Notes: generated by a model from the letters alone, not told the origin. A DNA stretch of 40,321 bases from Phycisphaerae bacterium (GCA_030619925.1 JAUXAL010000035.1:1-40321); one strand, 5' to 3'; counted from the first letter of the stretch, positions 31,146-38,970 are shown. Numbers and translations are program-made.

Positions 31146-32636
31146 ATGGCTACGAGCCCCGTTAGAAATTCTGTGAAAGGTGGTATGACCCCGTTAGAAG
31201 TCCCTGCTGTTAGCAGGACAGACGAGAGGTCTCTTAGCTCTAATGGGGCGATACAAAAAGGAAAGATTTCTAACGGGGCCAGCGAGGTTGGTAACTGTTC
31301 GATTGATTTTGAGAAGTTTCACTCGGCGCTGCGTAAGGTAAATTTGTTGGATTGTCAGGGTTCTGTGGTGCGAGTCTCTGGTCTGACGGTTGAATCTACC
31401 GGTCCGACAGTGGGCTTGGGAGAGCTTTGCGGCATCCAAATTCGTGATGGCCGGCGTGTGCTGGCTGAAGTGGTGGGTTTCCAGAAGGACCATCTTGTTC
31501 TGCTGCCGTTGGAGCATATAGATGGTATATCACCGGGCGATACGGTAACCGCCCGGACTACTACACGCCATATTATCTTAAACGAAAGTGTCTTAGGCAG
31601 GGTAGTAAACGGGTTGGGAGAACCTATAGATAATAAGGGACCGTTGGCAGGGACGGACAAGAAGGCGTTAGATGCGAGTAGTCCGCCACCTTTGAGTCGA
31701 GAGAAAATTACCAGTCCTTTGGCCTTGGGGATCAGGTCGATAGACGGCGTATTAACCTGTGGCAAGGGACAGCGGATAGGCATTTTCTCAGGCAGCGGAG
31801 TGGGCAAGAGCGTTCTGCTTGGCGATATTGCCAATTCGAGTGAGGCCGAGGTCAATGTCGTAGCATTGATAGGTGAGCGTGGTCGGGAGGTTCGCGAATT
31901 TCTCGAGGCAGACCTTGGTCCGGAAGGCTTGGCACGCAGTGTTGTTGTCGTTGCCACCTCGGATTCGCCTCCGATTCAGCGAGTAAAGGCGGCATTCGTA
32001 GCTGTTACAATTGCCGAATATTTCAGGGACAAACGCAAAGATGTTCTGTTTATGATGGACTCGGTCACTCGCTTCGCCCAGGCCCAGCGTGAAATAGGTC
32101 TTGCTGCAGGTGAGCCGCCGGCGGCAAAGGGCTACTGTCCGAGTGTTTTTTCACTAATGCCAAGACTAATCGAACGTTTAGGGTGTGCCGAGACTGGAAG
32201 CATCACGGGTATTATAACTGTCCTGGTGGAGAACGATGATTTGGCTGACCCTGTGGCTGATAGTGCCAGGAGTCTGCTGGACGGCCATATTGTTCTGTCC
32301 AGGAAATTGGCTGAGAGGGGCCATTATCCTGCTGTTGACATTTTACAGAGTATCAGCCGATTGATGCCTGCGGTGGTGAGCAAAGAGCATAAGCTTGCTG
32401 CACAGAAGCTCAGAGAGATATATGCCATTTATGCTGACGCTGAAGACCTAATAAACATTGGGGCGTTTTCACGGGGCAGCAATCGGCGTATTGACGGAGC
32501 AATAGCCCTGATTGACAAGATAAACGGCTTTCTTATTCAGCCTATTCGAGAGAGAACCGATTTCGAGGAAACCGTCAAGCGAATGACTACCATTACCCAG
32601 TCGTGGGATAAGCTGTTGGGTTCTAAAGCGCAATAA
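31146..32636 (+). CDS. fliI: Flagellum-specific export ATPase FliI
   Basis: This 496-residue P-loop ATPase has Walker A GSGVGKSVL near residue 213 and Walker B VLFMMDSVTRFAQAQRE near 298, with the FliI-type LAAGEPPAAKGYCPSVFSLMPRL following. It hydrolyses ATP as a hexamer at the export gate. Family members are usually about 440 residues; the excess is an N-terminal stretch (about residues 4-45) encoded by a palindromic repeat element at 31157-31278. The conserved domain begins near VRVSGLTVESTGPTVGLGELC. Internal ATGs such as 31185 fall inside the element, so a shorter product is possible. The frame through the element is open. Confidence 0.93.
   Translation: MATSPVRNSVKGGMTPLEVPAVSRTDERSLSSNGAIQKGKISNGASEVGNCSIDFEKFHSALRKVNLLDCQGSVVRVSGLTVESTGPTVGLGELCGIQIRDGRRVLAEVVGFQKDHLVLLPLEHIDGISPGDTVTARTTTRHIILNESVLGRVVNGLGEPIDNKGPLAGTDKKALDASSPPPLSREKITSPLALGIRSIDGVLTCGKGQRIGIFSGSGVGKSVLLGDIANSSEAEVNVVALIGERGREVREFLEADLGPEGLARSVVVVATSDSPPIQRVKAAFVAVTIAEYFRDKRKDVLFMMDSVTRFAQAQREIGLAAGEPPAAKGYCPSVFSLMPRLIERLGCAETGSITGIITVLVENDDLADPVADSARSLLDGHIVLSRKLAERGHYPAVDILQSISRLMPAVVSKEHKLAAQKLREIYAIYADAEDLINIGAFSRGSNRRIDGAIALIDKINGFLIQPIRERTDFEETVKRMTTITQSWDKLLGSKAQ
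31157..31278. repeat. Nested palindromic element inside the 5' end of fliI
   Basis: CCCCGTTAGAAATTCT (31157) and CCCCGTTAGAAGTCC (31189) are direct copies. GATTTCTAACGGGG (31265-31278) is the inverted partner of the first, and CTCTAATGGGG (31238-31248) of the second. CCTGCT and AGCAGG (31203-31217) form the central stem. The whole can fold into a cruciform. It is translated in frame as roughly residues 4-45 of FliI. Confidence 0.8.
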
Positions 32637-32658
32637 ATTGCGTTTGGGGTATCAGTTA

Positions 32659-32679
32659 AGTATTGAGAGTTGAGAATCG
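32659..32679. repeat. Heptamer tandem repeat site D
   Basis: AGTATTG, AGAGTTG and AGAATCG follow each other in exact 7-bp steps between fliI and fliJ. The array ends 8 bp before the fliJ ATG and provides the only purine-rich GAG-like sequence in the position of a ribosome-binding site. Confidence 0.65.
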
Positions 32680-32687
32680 GAAATTAA

Positions 32688-33152
32688 ATGAAACGGTTCG
32701 TATGGCGGTTGCAGCGTGTCCTTGACATAAAGAAAAAGCAAGAACAGAAAACCAGAGCTGAATTGCTTGAGCTGACGGGAAAGATAGCCCAGAGGCGAGG
32801 GGAGCTGCTGTCAAAGCAGATGATATTGGAAGATATAATAAATGGTTTGAGCGCCGAAGATCCTAAGAAGCGATTAGGCAAACAAGAATTCTTCTTGAGA
32901 TATTCGGTGGCAAGTAATGAGCAGATTAAGAAGCTCAAAGATAAAGTAAGCGAACTGGAATCACAACAAAGAGAGAAAATTGCTGAGCTTTTAAAAGTCA
33001 AAAGGTTCAAAGAAGGTTTGGAAAGATTGCAAGCTGAAGCAAAGATACAATTTATAAAGGAGCAAGAAAAGCTTGAGCAAAAAGAATTAGATGAGGGAGC
33101 TACGGTTTCATTTGTTCGAAAGAAGAGCTCGTCTTTATCACGCACCCATTAG
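32688..33152 (+). CDS. fliJ: Flagellar FliJ protein
   Basis: This 154-residue, lysine- and glutamate-rich coiled-coil protein starts with FVWRLQRVLDIKKKQEQK, a form of the FliJ N-terminal signature (F-x-L-x-x-V-L-x-x-K). FliJ is the central stalk of the export ATPase, comparable to the gamma subunit of F1, and links FliI to FlhA. It follows fliI directly, as in most operons. The last 20 residues are low-complexity and probably disordered. Confidence 0.85.
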   Translation: MKRFVWRLQRVLDIKKKQEQKTRAELLELTGKIAQRRGELLSKQMILEDIINGLSAEDPKKRLGKQEFFLRYSVASNEQIKKLKDKVSELESQQREKIAELLKVKRFKEGLERLQAEAKIQFIKEQEKLEQKELDEGATVSFVRKKSSSLSRTH

Positions 33153-33329
33153 AGAGTCCCATTTTGCAAAAAAGTTGCAGAACCGAAACCCCGGTGTGAG
33201 CTTAAGTTCGATTAGGGCCGGATTGCAAATGAAAGCCCGATAATATAGAAAGACAAAGTTGACAGTAAAAAGGATTGAGATGTTTGCTTCCTTTCACGAA
33301 GGCGGTAGCACGAAATTAGGAGAAAACCA

Positions 33330-34049
33330 GTGAGTAAGAAACTGATAATAATCACAGCAGCGGCAGGATTAGTAAGCTTTGCCGGGGCATTTATCTTCGG
33401 GTGGCTTACTAAACCGTCTCCGGCAAGCCGTCCCGATGAGTTAAGTCAGCCGACAGTTGTTAGCGAGGAAGCTGAGCTGGAGCTGCCCCAGCTGGAAGCC
33501 GACACGATGGACACCGTCGTCGCGGCTTCTAAGACGGCAAAAGAAACTATGGCGGAAAAGCAGCTCAAGATTCTTGTCTATGAGGTCCGGGAAAAAAAGC
33601 GAGAGTATGACAATAAACTGCAGAGCCTTGAGGTGCGGGAACAGAGGTTGCAGGTGGTCCAGGATGTGTCAAAGAAGGACATCGAAGACCTCAGCAATCT
33701 GCGAATCGAACTTGCTTCAATCATTGCCAGTCTTAAGAAAGAGCGGGATAATCTATTTAAGGGCAGGCTTGAGATTGCCGATGCAGAGAAGGCCAACCTG
33801 GTAACGATAGCAGCCGCCTATGATAAGATGGAGGTGACCAGCGCCGGCAAGATAGTGACTACCATGTGTGCGGACCAAATGCAAGGTGGCAGGGTTGATA
33901 GCGGGGGTAGTGGCCTTGATGAGGCAGTCAAGATTCTGCACTATATGACCGATAGGACCAAAGCGAAACTATTGGCTGAATTGGCCACTTCGGAGCCGCA
34001 GCTTGCAGCGGCTTTGTCCCGGAGGTTAAAACAAATAATCGAAAGATAG
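33330..34049 (+). CDS. MotE-like membrane-anchored coiled-coil protein
   Basis: This 239-residue protein has a GTG start preceded by AGGAG. One N-terminal transmembrane helix (about residues 5-26) is followed by a long periplasmic-side or cytoplasmic coiled coil (about 75-165). A C-terminal domain (KIVTTMCADQMQGG..AVKILHYMTDRTKAKLLAELATSEPQLAAALSRRLK) resembles the MgtE N-terminal/MotE domain. Proteins of this layout commonly sit between fliJ and motA and are annotated MotE; a chaperone or motor-assembly role is known in alphaproteobacteria. The 177 bp before it contain no clear promoter. The motA gene begins 7 bp after it. Confidence 0.75.
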   Translation: MSKKLIIITAAAGLVSFAGAFIFGWLTKPSPASRPDELSQPTVVSEEAELELPQLEADTMDTVVAASKTAKETMAEKQLKILVYEVREKKREYDNKLQSLEVREQRLQVVQDVSKKDIEDLSNLRIELASIIASLKKERDNLFKGRLEIADAEKANLVTIAAAYDKMEVTSAGKIVTTMCADQMQGGRVDSGGSGLDEAVKILHYMTDRTKAKLLAELATSEPQLAAALSRRLKQIIER

Positions 34050-34056
34050 CAGTTCC

Positions 34057-34827
34057 ATGGACATTGCAACAATAATAGGAATACTTCTTGGTTTTTTGGT
34101 CATTACGGGCGCCATTGTCGTTGGTGGTGGTTGGCAGATGTTTATCCATCTTCCCTCACTGGGGATCACCATAGGGGGAATGCTGTGCGCTACGCTTATA
34201 CATTTTTCGCTGCCACAGTTTTTGGGAATATTCTCGGTAATCAAGAAAACAATAATCGCAAAAATACCCTCACAGTCAGAGCTAATTCAAAAAATGGTTA
34301 ACTACGCTGCTATCAACAGGCGTGACGGAGCATTAGCTTTGGAGCAGGAGGTTTCCAAGTTAGACGATTCGTTTTTCATCAAGGGCTTGCAGATGCTTGT
34401 GGATGGGCGGGAAGCTGACTCTATTCGGGAATTTATGGGCCTGGAACTCCAATATCTTGAAGAGCGTCATTCAACCGGTAAAAAGATTTTGGAGTTTATG
34501 GGTGCAGCCGCTCCTGCCTTCGGGATGATAGGCACACTTATCGGCTTGATTCAAATGCTCAGGAGCCTGGATTCGCCTGAATCGATTGGCGCGGGCATGG
34601 CGGTAGCTTTGCTTACCACTTTTTATGGTGCACTATCTGCCAATTTGATTTTCATTCCATTGGCGGGCAAACTGGGGATTTATTCCAAGGCAGAAACGAC
34701 CACAATGGAGATGATTACAGAAGGTATCTGCGCTATTGCACAAGGTGATAATCCGACCGTTGTTCGAGAAAAATTGCAGGCATTTGTCTCCGAGGGCAGG
34801 CGGGAGGAAGTAAAGGCTAATATATAA
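34057..34827 (+). CDS. motA: Flagellar stator subunit MotA/PomA
   Basis: This 256-residue protein has four predicted transmembrane helices: two near the N-terminus (residues 5-55) and two near 145-205. The motif PAFGMIGTLIGLIQMLRSLDSPESIG carries the conserved proline, and LLTTFYGALSANL is the last helix. The cytoplasmic loop between helices 2 and 3 holds charged residues that touch FliG (DSIREFMGLELQYLEERH). Five MotA copies surround two MotB copies and drive rotation with H+ or Na+. It overlaps motB copy 1 by one base (TAATG). Confidence 0.94.
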   Translation: MDIATIIGILLGFLVITGAIVVGGGWQMFIHLPSLGITIGGMLCATLIHFSLPQFLGIFSVIKKTIIAKIPSQSELIQKMVNYAAINRRDGALALEQEVSKLDDSFFIKGLQMLVDGREADSIREFMGLELQYLEERHSTGKKILEFMGAAAPAFGMIGTLIGLIQMLRSLDSPESIGAGMAVALLTTFYGALSANLIFIPLAGKLGIYSKAETTTMEMITEGICAIAQGDNPTVVREKLQAFVSEGRREEVKANI

Positions 34828-35555
34828 TGGCCTATGGAAGCAAACGAATACAACCCGAAGGGGCACCGGGCGCACCGGAATGGATGGTAACTTTCAGTGA
34901 TTGCATGACGCTGCTGCTGACGTTCTTTGTGCTTCTTCTAAGTTTTTCATCTTTTGATGACGATGTTTTTGAGCAATTGACCACAGTTTTCTTTGATGGC
35001 ATGCCTCAGGTTGGGGAGGAACAAAAGAGTGAAGACAGAAGTGCCTTTTTGCCGACGAAGCAAATTGATGCTTCACAAAATGTCGTGAAAGGCAGCGAGA
35101 AATCAAGTTTAGCTACAGGATTGGAGGATGGCGTACGAGAAGAAACAGAGTCTGAGGATTTCCACCGCCAAAAAGTATTCTTAATCTCATCGAATACAAT
35201 TTTTTGGGGTAAAAGCTCAGTTATTTCGTCTGAGGGCCGCAATATTATGGCTACTATGGCGTCGTTCTTAAGACAGATGCCCAGCCGGGTAGTTGTCAGC
35301 GAAAACGGGCCGGTGGACGATGAGAGCAGTAGGCAATTTGGTCTGTCGCGGGCATGGGCGGTGGTGGAGTATCTTACAACAAAGCAAAATCTTGACAAGA
35401 ACTGGTTCAGCATCGCAGCAGCAACTACTCTGGCTGGGTCCCCGCGAAGCGGGGGCCCTCAAGAGGGCCCCGGAAGCAATGAGCCGGCCCGCACAGGCAC
35501 GGAACCTGAACGTAAACTTGAAGTGGTTTTGTTAGAACGGAGCATCTACGATTGA
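34827..35555 (+). CDS. motB: Flagellar stator subunit MotB, copy 1
   Basis: This 242-residue protein has the plug and transmembrane segment EWMVTFSDCMTLLLTFFVLLLSF, with the essential ion-binding aspartate at D25. After a long acidic linker comes a divergent OmpA-like peptidoglycan-binding domain (about residues 135-240; FGLSRAWAVVEYL). The usual NRRVE motif near the end reads PERKLEVVL. Just before it, a double palindrome encodes a Gly/Pro-rich loop (residues about 205-216). It lies between motA and a second motB, overlapping each by 1-4 bp. The unusual C-terminal loop could alter cell-wall anchoring. Confidence 0.9.
   Translation: MAYGSKRIQPEGAPGAPEWMVTFSDCMTLLLTFFVLLLSFSSFDDDVFEQLTTVFFDGMPQVGEEQKSEDRSAFLPTKQIDASQNVVKGSEKSSLATGLEDGVREETESEDFHRQKVFLISSNTIFWGKSSVISSEGRNIMATMASFLRQMPSRVVVSENGPVDDESSRQFGLSRAWAVVEYLTTKQNLDKNWFSIAAATTLAGSPRSGGPQEGPGSNEPARTGTEPERKLEVVLLERSIYD
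35440..35471. repeat. Double palindrome inside motB copy 1
   Basis: CCCCGC-GAA-GCGGGG (35440-35454) overlaps GGGGCCCTC-AA-GAGGGCCCC (35452-35471). Both are perfect. They lie in frame in the loop just before the C-terminal strand of the OmpA-like domain and contribute a run of Gly, Pro and Ser codons. Confidence 0.85.
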
Positions 35556-36283
35556 AGCGTCAAGTACTGGCAATCAAGGATAAAGGTACCAAGGTCCCAG
35601 CGTATATCGTTACATTTTCGGATATGGTAACGTTGCTGCTGACGTTCTTTGTGATGCTGCTGAGCTTGGCGAAGGTCCAGGACCCGGAATTATTTAACAT
35701 AGGCCGAGGATCCTTTGTGCAGTCGATTAAACGCCTCGGACTTGGAGTGCTTTCTGGTGCAAAGCCAACACTGGATTTTGGTCATCGCAAAATCAAGTAT
35801 TCTGTAGACAACCCTGACGAGTCATTCGAGGGCAGGAGCATACACCCAAAGGAAGAACAAGTTCGTCGCCTTTTTAGTGATCTAAGCCGGTCTATGAACA
35901 CCATGGGTTCACAAATAGTCGCAAAAGCCCCCAGTTTTTCGGTAACCAATGTTCGCTTTCCAAGGGGTGGCGCACGCCTGGATGAGTCGGCAAGGCGGTT
36001 CTTAACGGAATTTTGCCTTAATTTGCAAGATTCCGGTCCGAAGTCTGTCAAGCTTTATGTGCTTGGTTTGGCCGGCGATGAAGCAACTGAGAAAGAGCAG
36101 TGGATAGTGTCGGCCAGACGGGCTCAAGCGGTTGCGGATTTACTACACGGCGTTTTGCCTTTGGGGGCAGAGCGGCGGGTTTACTCCTGGGGAGCAGGGC
36201 CGGGAGGTGATTGGGTGCGGCAGGATAGCCCGATTTCCAAACGGTCGCAGATCCTAATCGCAATTCTAAGAGAGAGCGATTAA
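35552..36283 (+). CDS. motB: Flagellar stator subunit MotB, copy 2
   Basis: This 243-residue protein starts at TTG, overlapping the stop of copy 1 (TTGA). Its transmembrane segment YIVTFSDMVTLLLTFFVMLLSL keeps the essential aspartate (D24). The C-terminal OmpA-like domain includes VSARRAQAVADLL and ends SKRSQILIAIL, matching the conserved NRRVEI region in position. It is clearly divergent from copy 1. With only one motA present, the stator may be a MotA5-MotB1-MotB2 heteromer, or the two B subunits may alternate. It is the last gene before a 220-bp gap with a new sigma-54 promoter. Confidence 0.9.
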   Translation: MKRQVLAIKDKGTKVPAYIVTFSDMVTLLLTFFVMLLSLAKVQDPELFNIGRGSFVQSIKRLGLGVLSGAKPTLDFGHRKIKYSVDNPDESFEGRSIHPKEEQVRRLFSDLSRSMNTMGSQIVAKAPSFSVTNVRFPRGGARLDESARRFLTEFCLNLQDSGPKSVKLYVLGLAGDEATEKEQWIVSARRAQAVADLLHGVLPLGAERRVYSWGAGPGGDWVRQDSPISKRSQILIAILRESD

Positions 36284-36384
36284 TTTGTGCGCTTGTCAAG
36301 TTTTTCGACAATTTGCCTGATTATGCGGCCAATTCTTGCGCCAAAATCGTCGCTGGTGGTGTATTAATGCCCATTTTAGCATTT

Positions 36385-36399
36385 CGGCACGCTGTTTGC
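36385..36399 (+). promoter_or_regulatory. Sigma-54 promoter upstream of fliO
   Basis: CGGCACGCTGTTTGC has the invariant GG and GC exactly 12 bp apart, with one mismatch to TGGCAC in the -24 box. It lies about 105 bp before the fliO start and would give the export-gate genes their own RpoN-dependent promoter. Confidence 0.75.
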
Positions 36400-36441
36400 G
36401 TACAAAATGACCAAGAGGCGTTGCATTTGCGGGAGAGCTTG

Positions 36442-36459
36442 CCCCTGCGGAGACAGGGG
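36442..36459. repeat. Palindrome in the fliO leader
   Basis: CCCCTG (36442-36447) and CAGGGG (36454-36459) pair perfectly around CGGAGA. It lies between the sigma-54 promoter and the fliO start and so would be in the mRNA leader. A role in translation control is possible but untested. Confidence 0.65.
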
Positions 36460-36503
36460 GCCGCGATGCGCCGTAGAATAAGAGTCCAGGAATTATATTT
36501 GAC

Positions 36504-36995
36504 GTGTTTTACAGCGTGGTCGGATTTAAGAAAAAAATCGTTGCGTTCTTGGTAACAATTGCATTGGGCAGCGGTGTGCTCGTTCTCTGCTCGGCTCAAT
36601 CGGCTACTGACCGAACAGTACCCGCCGATGGCGGGTCGAAATCCAAAACCGGTTCCCTATTTGCGAATGACCCCAATTTTTCTGAGAGACAGAGCGATAG
36701 CGCTGGTAGCCGAGAACTGTTCTATAAGATGGTGCTTTCGGTTTTGCTCGTTGTTGCGCTGGGTGTAGCTGCGATTTACGTTTCAAAAAAGCTTCTCCCA
36801 AAGATTACTAACCTGCCGGGCAAAGAGATTCGTATTGTCGAAACAGTCCACCTCGGACCACGCAAAGCGGTGCATCTGCTCGAGATAGGCGTTCGACGGT
36901 TCCTTATAGGCAGTACAAATGAGAACATCACGAAATTGGCTGACATAACCGGTACCTTAACGGATTTAACAGCGCAAGAAATGAATAATAATTAG
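36504..36995 (+). CDS. fliO: Flagellar export-gate assembly protein FliO
   Basis: This 163-residue protein begins at GTG (36504), with a second in-frame GTG at 36516. A signal-peptide-like stretch (AFLVTIALGSGVLVLCSA) is followed by a polar linker, one transmembrane helix (MVLSVLLVVALGVAAIYVSKKLLP) and the FliO core KEIRIVETVHLGPRKAVHLLEIGVRRFLIGST. FliO helps FliP assemble in the export gate. The linker contains an in-frame palindrome (36620-36636). It precedes fliP by 8 bp, the standard order fliOPQR. Confidence 0.87.
   Translation: MFYSVVGFKKKIVAFLVTIALGSGVLVLCSAQSATDRTVPADGGSKSKTGSLFANDPNFSERQSDSAGSRELFYKMVLSVLLVVALGVAAIYVSKKLLPKITNLPGKEIRIVETVHLGPRKAVHLLEIGVRRFLIGSTNENITKLADITGTLTDLTAQEMNNN
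36620..36636. repeat. Palindrome inside the fliO linker
   Basis: ACCCGCC and GGCGGGT pair perfectly around GAT. The sequence encodes part of VPADGGSK in the flexible region between signal peptide and membrane helix. The core CCGCC-NNN-GGCGG is the same as in the intergenic hairpins at 37867 and 38991. Confidence 0.75.
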
Positions 36996-37003
36996 GAATA
37001 TAA

Positions 37004-37849
37004 ATGACTGGTAAGCTTATTAGAATGGCTTTTCTGGGGTTTGTTGTTTTGACGCCGGCTGGGTTGTGTTTTGGCCAGGGTGCCAATGCGTTCGGGCAAC
37101 CTGGGCTGCCGGGGCAGCCCGGCGATACTTCCGGAGTAAGTGCCCCGACAAACGCGGTTCCAAGCATCAGCGATTTGATGACAGTCATAGATAAGGTGAC
37201 CACCAAAGAGGCCGAAGGCAAAGATTGGTCAACACCTGTCAAACTTGTAATCATCTTTACGGGCCTGGCGATTTTGCCGAGTCTTTTGGTGATGATGACG
37301 TCTTTTACGAGAATAGTTATTGTTTTGGCCTTTGTTCGACGTGCTTTGACCACGCAAACCATACCGCCTACTATTGCAATTATAGGTTTGGCCTTGTTTC
37401 TGACGTTGTATGTGATGGCTCCTACCTTTGCGAAGGTCAACACCAACTCCATCCAGCCGTATCTTGCAGACGAGATTGATTTTCAAGCGGCAGGGAGTAG
37501 GGCCGTCGATTGTATAAAGGAATTTATGCTTCGACAGTGCCGAGAAGCTGATTTGGCTCTTTTTGTGCAGATGGCCAAGATAGAGCCTCCTACCAGTCTG
37601 ATGGATGTGGATATGTATATTGTCATTCCGGCATTTATTATCAGTGAATTCCGCACCGCATTTGAAATAGGCTGCCTTTTGTTTATTCCTTTTCTGCTGA
37701 TAGATATGGTTATTGCCAGTGTCTTGCTTAGTGCCGGTATGATGCTGCTGCCACCGGTGATGATTTCGCTGCCTTTCAAGCTGATATTATTCATTCTTGT
37801 TGATGGGTGGGCGTTACTGGCGAAGAGTCTTAGTCTGGGTTTCAAATAG
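37004..37849 (+). CDS. fliP: Flagellar export-gate protein FliP
   Basis: This 281-residue membrane protein starts with a cleavable-looking signal peptide (residues 1-24), as in other FliP. The conserved helices follow: VIIFTGLAILPSLLVMMTSFTRIVIVL, ALFLTLYVMAPTF, and the C-terminal IPFLLIDMVIASVLLSAGMMLLPP with KLILFILVDGW, diagnostic for FliP/SctR. FliP5-FliQ4-FliR1 forms the core of the type III export gate. The short linker after the signal peptide contains a perfect palindrome (37103-37120) encoding a Gly/Pro/Gln stretch. Confidence 0.95.
   Translation: MTGKLIRMAFLGFVVLTPAGLCFGQGANAFGQPGLPGQPGDTSGVSAPTNAVPSISDLMTVIDKVTTKEAEGKDWSTPVKLVIIFTGLAILPSLLVMMTSFTRIVIVLAFVRRALTTQTIPPTIAIIGLALFLTLYVMAPTFAKVNTNSIQPYLADEIDFQAAGSRAVDCIKEFMLRQCREADLALFVQMAKIEPPTSLMDVDMYIVIPAFIISEFRTAFEIGCLLFIPFLLIDMVIASVLLSAGMMLLPPVMISLPFKLILFILVDGWALLAKSLSLGFK
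37103..37120. repeat. Palindrome inside the fliP linker
   Basis: GGGCTGCC and GGCAGCCC pair perfectly around GG. The segment codes for the low-complexity linker after the FliP signal peptide. It may be another in-frame palindromic unit or a chance result of Gly/Pro codons. Confidence 0.5.
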
Positions 37850-37866
37850 CCTAAAGTGTGAAGCGT

Positions 37867-37883
37867 GCCCGCCATAGGCGGGC
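37867..37883. repeat. Short palindrome between fliP and fliQ
   Basis: GCCCGCC and GGCGGGC pair perfectly around ATA, 18 bp after the fliP stop. It directly precedes heptamer site E. Confidence 0.8.
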
Positions 37884-37884
37884 T

Positions 37885-37941
37885 GGATACTTGGTGCTAC
37901 ATGCTGGAGCGAGTATCAAGTGTCGAGTATCGAGTATTGAG
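37885..37941. repeat. Heptamer tandem repeat site E
   Basis: GAGTATC, AAGTGTC, GAGTATC and GAGTATT run from 37911 to 37938 in exact 7-bp steps. The preceding stretch reads AAGTATC, TAGCACC and CAGCATG on the opposite strand, an inverted, decayed partner. A final GAG lies 5 bp before the fliQ ATG and could serve as a weak ribosome-binding site. Confidence 0.85.
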
Positions 37942-37943
37942 TT

Positions 37944-38213
37944 ATGGATAGTAGTTTCGTTCTTTATCTGGGTCGGCATACTCTCGAGACGGCTTTGCTT
38001 TTAGCAGCTCCGATTCTGCTGACATGTATGATTGTGGGCCTGACGGTGACATTGCTTCAGGCAATTACTTCTATACGCGATATGACCCTAACGATAGTCC
38101 CTAAGCTTCTGGCTGTTGGCGTCGTTATATTGTTTTGTGGTGGCTGGATGCTCCAGGTGATGCTTAGATTTGCCAACGAGTTTTTTGGGCACATCCAAAA
38201 TATCGGGCACTGA
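37944..38213 (+). CDS. fliQ: Flagellar export-gate protein FliQ
   Basis: This 89-residue protein has two hydrophobic helices (about residues 14-40 and 53-75) and the FliQ motifs LLLAAPILLTCMIVGLTVTLLQAITSIRDMTLTIVPKLLAV. It is a core component of the export gate. Its start follows heptamer site E with no other ribosome-binding site. It ends 13 bp before fliR. Confidence 0.95.
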   Translation: MDSSFVLYLGRHTLETALLLAAPILLTCMIVGLTVTLLQAITSIRDMTLTIVPKLLAVGVVILFCGGWMLQVMLRFANEFFGHIQNIGH

Positions 38214-38226
38214 TTGTAGGCGTGAG

Positions 38227-38970
38227 ATGTTCGAAAAACTGCTTGCTTTCGTTATGGTGCTGACAAGGATTTCGGCGTTCTTTTTGGTTCTTCCTGTTTT
38301 TGGGTGGAAAAGCATTCCGGTGAGGATCAAAGTTGCATTGACCGTTCTGATGGCCCTTTTCTTTTCGGTGATAACACCTTTGGCTATCGAGCCGAAGTCG
38401 ATTTCTGTGTTGGAGGCAATATTGCTGATAGCTAATGAAGCTACGTACGGTTTAGCTCTGGGATTAATCGCTGCTCTTATATTTACCGCGGTTAAGCTCA
38501 GCGGGCGGCTTATCGAACGGCAGATGGGTTTTGCTATGGCCCAGATTATGGACCCATTGACAGGTGAGAGAGCTCAACCGCTGGGTAGCTTGTTGGAGAT
38601 GATATTTATAATCGTATTTCTAAGTGCCAATGGTCACCATTTCTTTTTGCTGATTATCTCACGAAGTTACGAGACATTTCCGGCGGGCAGCGTGCCGACG
38701 ATTCTGGTTTTGGCCGACGGAGTAATTAAAGCCGGTTCAACAATGTTTTTGCTTGGTCTGAGGTTGGCTGCACCGATGTTGGCTGCGTTTTTATTGTTGA
38801 TGGTTGTGTTAGCTGTGTTGGCGCGTATGGTCCCGGAAATGAACATTCTGTTTATCAGTTTGCCATTGCGTGTAGGTCTGGGGTTATTAATGGCAGCGAT
38901 ATTTTTGCCACTTATTAATGCATTTGTGGGTGAATTTGCTGAGTGGATGGGCAAACTGTTGCCTTTGTAA
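38227..38970 (+). CDS. fliR: Flagellar export-gate protein FliR
   Basis: This 247-residue membrane protein begins at MFEKLLAFVMVLTRISAFFLVLPVFG, which matches the start of FliR. An in-frame upstream ATG at 38170 would overlap fliQ and add 19 unrelated residues. Five or six transmembrane helices follow; SGRLIERQMGFAMAQIMDPLTGERAQPLG is a conserved cytoplasmic loop. FliR is a single-copy member of the export gate next to FlhB. Length is typical. Confidence 0.93.
   Translation: MFEKLLAFVMVLTRISAFFLVLPVFGWKSIPVRIKVALTVLMALFFSVITPLAIEPKSISVLEAILLIANEATYGLALGLIAALIFTAVKLSGRLIERQMGFAMAQIMDPLTGERAQPLGSLLEMIFIIVFLSANGHHFFLLIISRSYETFPAGSVPTILVLADGVIKAGSTMFLLGLRLAAPMLAAFLLLMVVLAVLARMVPEMNILFISLPLRVGLGLLMAAIFLPLINAFVGEFAEWMGKLLPL

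Noticed and set aside
33256-33300. Sigma-70 promoter (TTGACA at 33259) before the motE-like gene
   Set aside because: No -10 box lies at an acceptable distance.
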